From Beta vulgaris subsp. vulgaris (Eukaryota > Streptophyta > Magnoliopsida > Caryophyllales > Amaranthaceae), in contig NC_079207.1 in NCBI RefSeq assembly GCF_026745355.1, positions 35,252,002-35,316,001 of the forward strand: a stretch of 64,000 nucleotides of DNA, read 5' to 3'. The position numbers were made by a program, and so were the translations under genes. A model generated the notes under the pieces. The model saw only the letters and a list, made by a program, of their open reading frames with translations. It was not told the origin of the DNA and did no database searches. This document shows positions 34,650 through 44,219 of the stretch, piece by piece; position 1 is the first letter of the stretch, and each line of letters opens with the position of its first letter.

Positions 34650-36358
34650 AAAACTATGAATCGATATTTAGCAGAGGCCAATTATGGGCAACATTCCTCA
34701 TTGTGTTTGTACCCTCACCCCCCCAACTCAACTTTTGGTTCATTTTCCATCTATCGAGACAGGGGTTGAAAAAATCTACATGTGATTCTTCATTGAATAT
34801 TTTGATGTAGTCGGCCAAGCTCTCATTTTTCTCCAGTCTGACCGCCATTAGATAGATAGTCATATTTTTCAATGATTCCTGCGGGCAGTTTTTGGAACCA
34901 ATTTAGGGCGAGGCTCTTGAGTGTAGTAGGGAAAAAACGGTACCAAGTGGCTTCACAACTAGTGTGAACTCTCATTTGAGCTTTCTAAGTGGCCATGTGA
35001 TCATCTGGGTCGGTTAGGCCCGCAAACAGTTTAATGGGGGGTGTTTTTATCTTCCCTGGAGTAGGTGCCTCCAGGATTTCTTGGATGAATGGGACCATGA
35101 ACTTAAACACTCCACTGTTGAACCGAGGGGGCCTAGAGTGAGTTGAATCGCCTTTCCCCTCTCGTTGAGCGGCTTTCTTGTGTAGGATGTATCTAGCATC
35201 ATACCCTTGGCTGAGGCGCCTCTAGTTAAGCAAGTGTTCGTCGTCCTCGGGTTTTCGTCCGACATCACCTCTAGGGGATTTGGAGACATGGGTTTCTTCT
35301 CCATGTCAGGGGAACCTCCATTTAGGTGGATGTCGATCGTCTTTTCCTTGTCTAGATCTCTCCCTATCATGCTGACTGAGTTCCTTCGCCTCAGATCTTT
35401 GTCGGTTATGTTGACCATGGACCGAGCGAGGGTTGTTTTCTTTCCTCTAGGGATGTACCAGGGCTTGCTCCCTTAGTTCGGGATGAGCGTGTGCTTGCTG
35501 CATGGCGGTTAGCATGTCCATTATGCTATGCTATAAGGTTTGTTGAAGTTGAGCAGCTATTACAGTGATATTTGCTGCGAATAGGGGTTGAGGGTCAGCT
35601 TGTTGTAATTGTTGTGAAGGGGTTGGACGATCGTCGTTGGATTGTTCATGGTTAGGATCCATGGTTTGGACTGTGGGAGACCGGAGGGGTGAAGGTACCC
35701 GTTCAGACCTCCGATGGTGGGAGGATGAGGGAGCCCGCTCGAATCTTTGGGCTAGTGCTGAAGGTTGTTTGTTGCGAGTGCTCTTAGCTGGGGCGATTGG
35801 TGAGTAGCAACGAGGTAAATCTTGCTGAGTGGAGGTGAAGTAACTTTGTGTAACTTCCCCACAAACGACGCCAAACTATTTTTGTCTAGAAATTAAGGAT
35901 CACTGATGTATGTTGGGTAGGATTGAGCCCTAAGAGCGTTTGCCTGAATCGATTGTACTTACGTCGAAAACCTGAAAAACACAATTAGATTACCACAGGG
36001 TTTGTTCCGGGATCGCCCCCTCCGACGCTTAATTCAGTGGATGATTGAGGTAGATAAAGAAAGTCTAGAGAGAGATTCTCTAGTAGTTGTTATGTGAGAA
36101 TTCAATATTTGTTTGTTGATGAAGCTGTGATATTTATAGTGTTGGGAATTCTCAGACAGAAAACAATGACCGGATGGGCTTTTTGGAGGTCGATGGTTGT
36201 GTTACCTTCTCCGTTGATGGCCTTTCCAAGCCCATCTGCGGGCCCATAGGTGACCTGGAACTAGGTCGCCTCTGAGGTGGGACCCAGTGTACCACCTGTC
36301 TAGTGATTTATGATGACCTAGTATATGTATTGGACGCGTCATTTATGGGGCCCAAACA
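34650..36358 (-). mobile_element. Truncated 5' end of a Tat gypsy element (LTR plus gag)
   Basis: Relative of the complete element at 41.8-54.7 kb. Its LTR (about 35880-36358) ends in GGGGCCCAAACA and shares TCTAGAAATTAAGG, GTTCCGGGATCGCC and TATTTATAGTG with that element. ACAAACGACGCCAAACT beside it matches the primer-site region at 54.25 kb. Minus-strand gag pieces include LEKNESLADYIKIFNEES (34872-34654), matching QDKNESLSDYIKRFNEES, and the region 35418-35047. Pol and the second LTR are absent, so it is a truncated remnant. Confidence 0.8.
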
Positions 36359-36564
36359 AGTTAGGCTATTAAAAATAATTAAATGCTACTAAACACAAAA
36401 GTTAAAAGTTCGGGCTTACGGAAACAAATTTTCCATATCTAAATTATCTAAAATTTGATCAGCCGCTCACCAACTTATGTTTATATATACAACACTACTT
36501 ATAAATTTGTGTTGTACTTGGCAAGCTCTATCTTTTCGTAAAACAGGTACAAAGAGAAATTAGG

Positions 36565-38524
36565 AGTTAAGTATCCAGGAGGGTACTGAACTTTGATAAA
36601 AGTTTCAGTTAAGCTACTGAACTTTCAAAAGTTCCAGTTAAGGTACTCAAAATGGATGTCTGTTAACTTAAGGTACCGAACTTTGGTTTGTAGCGTTAAC
36701 ATCCCCAAAAATAAAAGAAAAATGTGACATGACATTAATTATAAAGAAAAAGCTGACATGACATTAATTATAAAAATTCAAAACTATTTTCTCTCTCCTC
36801 TGATTCATCACCTTCTTTTCTCTCTCCTCTTATTCCTCAACCTCTTTTTACTTTTTACTACTCAAACTTTAGTTTAACATTAATTCCCACCATCAATCTC
36901 ATCACTTCCTACATTAATCATACAATTTTGTTTCGTACTCTCACTCTCAATCCTAATGACCCATCAAAAATAAATAAAAAATGTTAGTTTTTTTACAGGG
37001 TTTTAAAATGGAGATACAATGCCTAAAAATTGAATAATCATATTCACTACAATTTCCACAAACTATCTTGATTTTTTTCTCTTCCTCTGTTTTTCCAATT
37101 CATCACTTTCTCTTTCACATGATTTTGTAATTATATTAACCAAATCTTCTTCACATAAAGCAAACCCTCTCTAAAACATTTCAAGCAATCTGAGAATGAT
37201 TTTTCTGGTACCTCCCCTTTCATTCTGTCGTCTCTAACATTTCAAGCAAACATTTTAGACATTGAAGCATTAACCGTGAAGGAAAAAAAATAGCTAAACC
37301 AATAAGAACCTATCACTCGCACTAGCCAACTAGGACATGTAAGTAATGCCAGATTTAGCAAATGATGTTACAGCCTACGGGTAATACGCTGCTAGTAAAT
37401 TGCACGTAAAAATATCATAAGCAAGTATGCATAGCCATTGCAACTAAATATTCCCCAAGCCTCCAACACAAGTGTTGCAGGTTAATCAAAGAGTATAAAC
37501 AGCATATCCCAACAAATTCACCATTTATTCGCGTTCGCTAAATTATAAGACGATACCAAACATAGCACAAAACCTCATAATTATCCCACTTAAGGACAGG
37601 ACTACAGGAGGTACACTCGTCTTATCCTCGGAGTCGCAAAGATGATGTTTCATCAGCCCTTACATAACAAAAAGCATACATTAGCATGCTACATTCATTT
37701 CCATTAGAAATTTTGATATAGTTCAAATTTCGCATTGAAGCTCTATACTTCATTTTCAAACCAATTGTTGACACACAAAAAAAAAACATTAATATTGACA
37801 ATACACCAATCTTTTGCCAGTAAAATTCAAAGTCAATTGAGCAAAGTTAACAATCTCAATTACAACGCCAGCAGAAATGAAAAAAAAAATTGATACTAGT
37901 AGATAAAATTTGCAAAAAGAGAAAATAAATCCAAAAATAGATTAACATAAAAAAGAATAATTAACAAACCTGAATGAACAGTAGCAGGAACATCAAGCGG
38001 AAAAAAACCCTAGAACGATCATTAGAATAGAAAAACGCGCAATCATAGAGAAAAAATTGCAAAGAAGCAGACGATCATACCGAAATTGGATGTTACTTGA
38101 AAGGAGATAAGACGATCAAATCCCTAAAAGAAGAGATTGAAATGAAAAGAACCCTAAAATTGAGAATAGTGTTGAAAATCATCGGGGGAAATTGGAATTA
38201 TAGTTAGAAACGAAAGTTTGAGTAGTAAAAAGTAAAAAGTAAAAAGAGGTTGAGGAATAAGAGGAGAGAGAAAAGAAGGTGATGAATCAGAGGAGAGAGA
38301 AAAGAGTTTGGAATTTTTATAATTAATGTCATGTCAGCTTTTTCTTTTTAATTAATGCCATGTCACATTTTTTTTAATTTTTTGGGATGTTAACGTTACA
38401 AACCAAAGTTCAGTACTTTAATTAACAGACATCCATTTTGAGTACCTTAACTGGAAGTTTTGAAAGTTCAGTACCTTAACTGCTACTTTTATCAAAGTTC
38501 AGTATCCTCCTGAATACTTAACTT
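36565..38524. mobile_element. Mutator-like element with long inverted repeats
   Basis: The left arm (36565 to about 36880) and right arm (about 38205 to 38524) are inverted copies over some 315 bp: for example GTACTGAACTTTGATAAAAG, GACATGACATTAATTATAA and GAGGAGAGAGAAAAGAAGGT as complement. The direct repeat GAGAAATTAGG flanks it (36554-36564 and 38525-38535), an 11-bp duplication in the size range of Mutator elements (typically 9). No transposase is seen in the 1.3-kb interior, which is AT-rich. It lies 330 bp upstream of TBL gene 2. Confidence 0.75.
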
Positions 38525-38853
38525 GAGAAATTAGGTTACCCTTTTTTCAAGGAATCGGAGCTAGTTCTATGGTATATGAATAGTTAACTCCTATGAGCAA
38601 ATAGTTGAAATTTTTATTATATTCCATGTCTACGATTAGTTAATTCTTGTTAGTCAGTTCTCAAGCCTTCCCATCAGTCAATACTAGCTCCATTATGAGG
38701 CATATAAGTCCACACATGCAAGAAGGCCGCCACACTTAATTGGTCCACAATTCAACTTGGCCTTTTTGTATGTATATTCTTGTTTAGACATGCCTGTCAA
38801 ATATTACACCAACTTTAAATAACAGAAATATACAGAAGATAATTTTCAAAACC

Positions 38854-41071
38854 ATGGAGTTCAAGTCGTCCATTAACGAGACTACATGGAAACTTTTCTC
38901 ACTTGGAACCCTACTTGGGTGCTTCCTCCTTCTCCTCCTTGTAGACAAAATTCACCAAAATACTACTTTTTTTAGCACTAGAAACTATATGCTACAACTA
39001 AATCCTTCTAAATTACTTGATTCACCAACTAGCATGGTCAAACCTTTCGAACCTTCTAATGTTACTCTTGATAATACTCCCACAGATGAGAAGAACTTCG
39101 CCATTGATGACCACATCGATATAGCAGTAAACAAGACTACAAAAAAGTGCAATAATTTGTTTGACGGAAGATGGGTATATATACCAGAAGAAACTCCTAA
39201 ATATGACTCAACCACATGTCCTTTCCTTGAGGAGAAGATGAGTTGCCAGAAGAATGGGAGACCTGATTTTGAGTATGAGAAGTGGAGATGGGAAGCTAGA
39301 GATTGTGATGTTCCCTTGTAAGTATGTACTAGCTAGTATCGCTTTCTATGTATGTACTTTATTTTTTTTAATATATCAAAGAATTTTAACAGAAATGTGC
39401 TTTTAACTCTGTATCTTAGGTTTAATGGATTACACATGATGGAAAGGCTTAGAAATAAAAGAATGATCATAGCCGGAGACTCACTTAACAGAAACATGTG
39501 GGAGTCTCTTGCTTGCCTTCTCTATACTTCCGTTTCTCCGTCTAGAGCTGAAGTCAAAGCTGAAAGCCCCGTCTACAAGATTTTCAAAGCAAAGGTATAA
39601 CGAAAGTTTATATCTTGACAGCATGTTTGGTATGTGCGTGGTAGTAAATGATCCTAATGGCAATAATTATCTATGTAATGTGGAAGCAAAAATGGTAATT
39701 GAATCTTGTCTATAAATATTTATTTGCAAACAAATTTCATTCCCACTAAATACCACATCTAAAGTGGTAATGGACGATGAAAGCGTTATTTTATGGAGGT
39801 ATATACTTGTGTTTGGGGAATAGATTACAGTGTAGAGATACACTAACGGCCCGTTTGGTAGTCATTAATAAATTGCGGTAATGGGAATGGATTTTAAGTG
39901 TAATTTTATTAGGGAAGCACCCTTAAAATCTCCATGGGGAGGCCTTTTTTTCTCCATGGACAAGCAATCTCACCCCTAAACTTGTGTTTTTGTCTCCAAG
40001 GGGAAGCAATTTTCATTACCACTCATTACCACCCTACAAGGTGGTATTGGATGGGAATGAAAATTCAAGAAGGAAATGGACACTTTAGGATAAATTAGCA
40101 TTACCATGGTAATGGACAATGATATTTTTCACAAATTTACACACAAATTCACTCCCATTACCACCTTTTATGACCAACTACCAAACGGGCCGTAAAATCC
40201 ATTATTATCACTATCATATATTATCACCACGAAACTAAGGGATTTTTTTTTGTAAACGATATATAGCTAATTATATTCTTCTCCACATTGCAGGATTATA
40301 ACTTCACAGTTGAGTTTTATTGGAGCCCATTTTTAATTCATTTTGATAGAAATCATAAAAGTGGCAAAAAAGTTATTGTACTGGACAAGCTTTCACCCAA
40401 TTCTGATGGGTGGCGAGGAGCTGATATTATGGTATTCAATTCCGGCCATTGGTGGGCTCATACGGGCAAATTTAAATCGTACGTTATTAATTAAAATAGA
40501 AACTTGTGAGCTTAACTTATTTACTACAATTCACGTTTCGTTATGATTATTGCGATTTTTCTTATAATTTGTTAGGTGGGATTTGTTTCAATATGGAGAT
40601 GACCTAAAGGAGGAGATGCCAATAGAGAAAGCATACAAACGGGGAATGAGAACATGGGCCAAATGGATCAAGAGTAACGTTGATCCCAAGAAAACAACCG
40701 TGTTTTTCAGGAGCATTTCAGCTGAGCATACACAACGGAAGTATGATCAATGGTGCTACAATGTGACACAACCTATGGATAGATCATATTTATCGGTTTA
40801 CCCTAAATCATTTGTGGACACCATTGAGGGCTTGATCAAAAAAATGAGCAAATTGCAAGTAAAGTACTTGAACATCACCAAGCTTACCGAGTATAGAATT
40901 GATGCACACCCGTCCGTTTTCCGAAGCTCAGATTGGAAAATTTTAACCAAGAAATTTGAAGATAACATTTCGGGTTATGCTGATTGTAGTCATTGGTGCC
41001 TTCCTGGAGTACCTGATACTTGGAATAGATTATTATATGTTTATATGTTCTTTCAAAAAGAAGATATTTAA
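38854..41071 (+). CDS. TBL (DUF231) family protein, TBL gene 2
   Basis: Paralogue of the gene at 7.6 kb with the same probable role, O-acetylation of wall polysaccharide in the Golgi. Exons 38854-39317, 39420-39594, 40294-40478, 40576-41071 give 439 residues. Exons 2 and 3 are 175 and 185 nt as in gene 1, and every intron falls at the same codon phase. One membrane segment lies near residues 17-33 (LGTLLGCFLLLLLV). The PMR5N region has CNNLFDGRWVY and CPFLEEKMSCQKNGRPDFEY. The GDS motif is GDSLNRNMWESLACLL and the DxxH motif is DCSHWCLPGVPDTWNRLL, with the Ser, Asp and His present. It is about 13 residues longer than gene 1, mostly in the linker after the membrane segment, where several NxT/S sites occur. 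Intron 2 is long (699 bp) because of a MITE. No breaks are seen. Confidence 0.9.
39847..40192. mobile_element. Tourist-like MITE copy 2, in TBL gene 2 intron 2
   Basis: Same ends (CGGCCCGTTTGGTAGT and complement) and the same TAA duplication (39844-39846, 40193-40195) as the copy at 1.8 kb; the two differ by few substitutions and short indels. It lies wholly within an intron and leaves the splice sites intact. Confidence 0.85.
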
Positions 41072-41089
41072 TGCAATTAAGCATCATAT

Positions 41090-41740
41090 TTTTTTCTAAT
41101 TATTTTTTACCAAGTCGTTGTGTATGATTTATTTGACTATATGTTACAAAAGTTAATCAAAGATAATCGACGAGAACATTAGAGATGTGCATAATTATTT
41201 ACAAATTAAGGTCATGTTGCGAATTGCTATAGATCTTTAAACCCCCAATTGCATGATGGAACACACAGAGTAGTATAATATAATGATAGTGGGTCACAGC
41301 CGAACAGCGGGCAACATAATTGACAACGTGGAAATATTCCCCCTTGAATCTTGATGGAAGGGACAGAACCACAACTGTGTTACTTCGAGCAAAAGAAAAG
41401 GGGTGAATCAGTGAAAAGTCAACGTAAGTCGATAACATATATCTCAATCGCCACTGGTTAGCAAAGAAAACATACCATAGCTTGCCTTCGTGTTGAAGCT
41501 GGCGAGAAATATCTATGTCTCATGTGAGTACTAGTCTTGGGTGCCCGTGTAATGCATGGATTAGTATTATCTATTTTCTCATCAGCATAATAAGTGCAAA
41601 TGTGAAATAAATAAATATTATATAACTCATAAATAATATTTGTTGTAAATTATTATATTATGGAGGAAGTATAAAATAGGGTCTGAAACCAAATCTTCGA
41701 ATGCCAAACAACCACCGGCCTATAAGAAATCGGACACAAG
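41090..41740. other. Spacer downstream of TBL gene 2, no gene seen
   Basis: It holds the 3' flank of the TBL gene and leads into a TA microsatellite (41742-41812). No coding signal. Confidence 0.35.
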
Positions 41741-41741
41741 A

Positions 41742-41780
<39 letters not shown>

Positions 41781-41827
41781 ATATATATATATATAATATA
41801 TATTATATATATTTACAGAATCAATAT
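41742..41827. repeat. TA microsatellite at left edge of the Tat element
   Basis: Interrupted TA run ending in TCAATAT. Its counterpart at 54664-54731 is on the other side of the Tat element, so the element inserted at the edge of a TA tract. Confidence 0.8.
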
Positions 41828-42231
41828 TGTTTCTGCCTAGAAATTAAGGGTGATAATTCCTTTGCTTAGGGAATACCGGGTCAGATCTGAATGTCCTGAG
41901 TCCAAAGTCCGTACGCCGGAATCCTGCAAAAGTAATGGTTAGACTACCCCGGGGGTTGTTCCAGGATCGCCTCTCCAACGCTCAAGTCAGTGATCAAGCT
42001 AGAGAGATAAAGTATAGAGAGAGATGCTCTGATTTGTTAGGTAAGAATTCAATACCTTCTCATTGATGAGGGGGTTGAGTATTTATAGTGCTTGAGATAT
42101 CCCAGCGGTAGGCCAGCTGGAATTCACTGACAGCTGGGAGGCACTATCACAGGTGGGCCCTCTGGGGGCTTAAGGCCTTGCTGGGCTTGAATTGTCCCTG
42201 GCTGGCTTAACCTGGGAAATAAGCCCAAACA
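41828..42231 (-). repeat. 3' LTR of Tat element
   Basis: 404 bp. A purine-rich tract (minus strand GGCGTGGGGCTAAT) lies directly inside it at 42232-42245 and is the probable polypurine tract. Confidence 0.92.
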
Positions 42232-42324
42232 ATTAGCCCCACGCCAGGAATGGGAAACATCGAAGCCTGGCTGAAGTGTCTTCCGTTCGTGGCGGAACCT
42301 GGATAGCCTTGAATCCAGACCGAC

Positions 42325-42742
42325 CCGGTCTCCTGGAGGAGAGGGGAGGCATGTGCCGACCCAGTCTCTTCGAGGAGAGGGGTGGCATGTGCCGACCCGA
42401 TCTTCTTGAGGAGGGGGGATGCATGTGCCGACCCAGTCTCTTCGAGGAGAGGGGTGGCATGTGCCGACCCGGTCTCTTCCAGAAGAGGGGAGGCATATGT
42501 GCCGACCCTCTCTTAGAGGAGAGGGGAGGCATATGTGCCGAACCGGTCTTTTGGAGGAGAGGGGAGGCATATGTGCCGACCTGGCCTCTTAGAGGAAAGG
42601 GGAGGCATATGTGCCGACCCGGTCTCTTGGAGGAGAGGGGAGGCATATGTGCCGACCCGGTCTGGAGAGGGGAGGCATACGCGCCGACCCGGTCTCTTGG
42701 AGGAGAGGGGAGGCATGTGCCGACCCGGTCCCTTAGAGGAAA
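42325..42742. repeat. Tandem array of 36-39-bp units in Tat 3' region
   Basis: About eleven units of the type GGAGGCATGTGCCGACCC plus GGTCTCTTGGAGGAGAG. The first four copies are 36 bp apart; later ones gain an AT in GGCATATGTGCC or lose a few bases. Because the unit length is a multiple of three, long repeat peptides such as MPPLSSKRPGRH appear on both strands; I treat them as by-products. Confidence 0.9.
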
Positions 42743-42763
42743 GGCAGGGTATTGCTCATACAT

Positions 42764-43703
42764 GGCTCGGATGAGGGGCCAATGAGCCCCATGCTTGTCC
42801 GAGCCGGCTCTTTCTCTTGCTAAGTTAATCTGGGACTTAGGAAATTTACTCAACCAAGGAGGAGAGCCTCCTTGGGTCGAGTCGGCTGGACGCGGCTCGG
42901 ATGAGGGGCCAATGAGCCCCATGCTTGTCCGAGCCGGTTCCTTCTCTCGCTAAGTCAATCTGGGACTTGGGAGATTTACTCAACCAAAGAGGAGGCCTCT
43001 TGGGCCGAGTGGTTGGACGCGGCTCGGATGAGGGCCAATGAGCCCCTGCTTGTCCGAGCCGGTTCCTTCTCACGCTAAATCAATCTGGCACTTAGGAGAT
43101 TACTCAACCTAAGAGGAGAGCCTCCTTGGGTCGAGACGGTTGGACGCGGCTCGGATGAGGGGCCAATGAGCCCCATGCTTGTCCGAGCCGGTGCCTGCTC
43201 TCGCTAAGTCAATCTGGGACTTAGGAGATTACTCAACCTAAGAGGAGAGCCTCCTTGGGCCGATGCGTTGGACCGGCTCGGATGAGGGGCCAATGAGCCC
43301 CATGCTTGTCCGAGCCGTGCCTGCTCTCGCTAAGTCAATCTGGGACTTAGGAGATTTACTCAACCAAAGAGGAGAGCCTCCTTGGGCCGAGCTGGTTGGA
43401 CGCGGCTCGGATGAGAGGCCAATGAGCCCCATGCTTGTCCGAGCCGGTGCCTGCTCTCGCTAAGTCAATCTGGGACTTAGGAGATTACTCAACCAAGAGG
43501 AGAGCCTCCTTGGGCGAGCTGGTTGGCGCGGCTCGATGAGGGGCCAATGAGCCCCATGCTTGTCCGAGCCGTGCCTGCTCTCGCTAAGTCAATCTGGGAC
43601 TTAGGAATTACTCAACCAAAGAGGAGACCTCCTTGGGCCGAGCTGGTTGGACGCGGCTCGGATGAGGGGCCAATGAGCCCCATGCTTGTCCGAGCCGGTG
43701 CCT
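42764..43703. repeat. Tandem array of about 127-bp units with a hairpin in each
   Basis: Eight units (the last partial) begin GGCTCGGATGAGGGGCCAAT at 42764, 42894, 43021, 43148, 43275, 43404, 43530 and 43655. Each unit holds CTCGGA...GGGGC...GCCCC...TCCGAG, a nested inverted repeat able to form a hairpin of about 11 pairs, then TAAGTCAATCTGGGACTTAG, itself partly self-complementary (CTAAGTC/GACTTAG). Copies differ by single-base changes and indels. Confidence 0.93.
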
Positions 43704-43989
43704 AAGATCTTGGACCACTGGCTGAGGTGACCGAGCTGGTAACCTTGAGCTGATGAACTAGAATCTTGAGCTGGTGAACTTAATAGTTTCTTGAACCCAA
43801 ATGCCACGTGGCAACGTGGATTATTGGGTGCTTGAAAACATGGTGGCGATTCAACTTCTGGTCATTTATGACCTTTGTGACTTTCGCCTTTAGGGTTGCG
43901 CCTTTTACAGTTTTGGGCATCTGAGAGGCCCATTAAGGGGCGCAAGGAGGTCCCGGTCCAAGATTGACGCGGGACACGGAACCGAGGAT

Positions 43990-44010
43990 TTTGCCTATAA
44001 TAGGGAGAGG
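43990..44010 (+). promoter_or_regulatory. Candidate promoter of the antisense gene
   Basis: TTTGCCTATAATAGGGAGAG has a TATAA (43996) about 225 bp before the first ATG (44220) of the plus-strand gene and is followed by a CT-rich leader. Inference from sequence only. Confidence 0.4.
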
Positions 44011-44219
44011 GGGGAGATTTGGCCATTTCCTAATTTCTCTCTCTGTCTAAAATTTGAGATTTTCTGCTTTCTCTCTCTCTACTTTTAGAGCTCTTTCTCT
44101 CTCTAAGTCCGGGTTCCATCTTCTTCGTCCGACCAGGTACGCTTTTGTTTTGTTTTTTCACTAAGTTTTTCTTCTCTTTCTTTTAATAAAATCGGCCGAC
44201 CCCCTTCTGTTGATAAATA

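Noticed and set aside
42124..43073. Long overlapping open frames on both strands with MPPLSSKRPGRH-type repeats
   Set aside because: Units of 36 bp keep all frames open; the sequence is a tandem array in a retrotransposon 3' region.
42764..43703. CRISPR-like array
   Set aside because: The repeats are contiguous with no unique spacers, in a plant retrotransposon.
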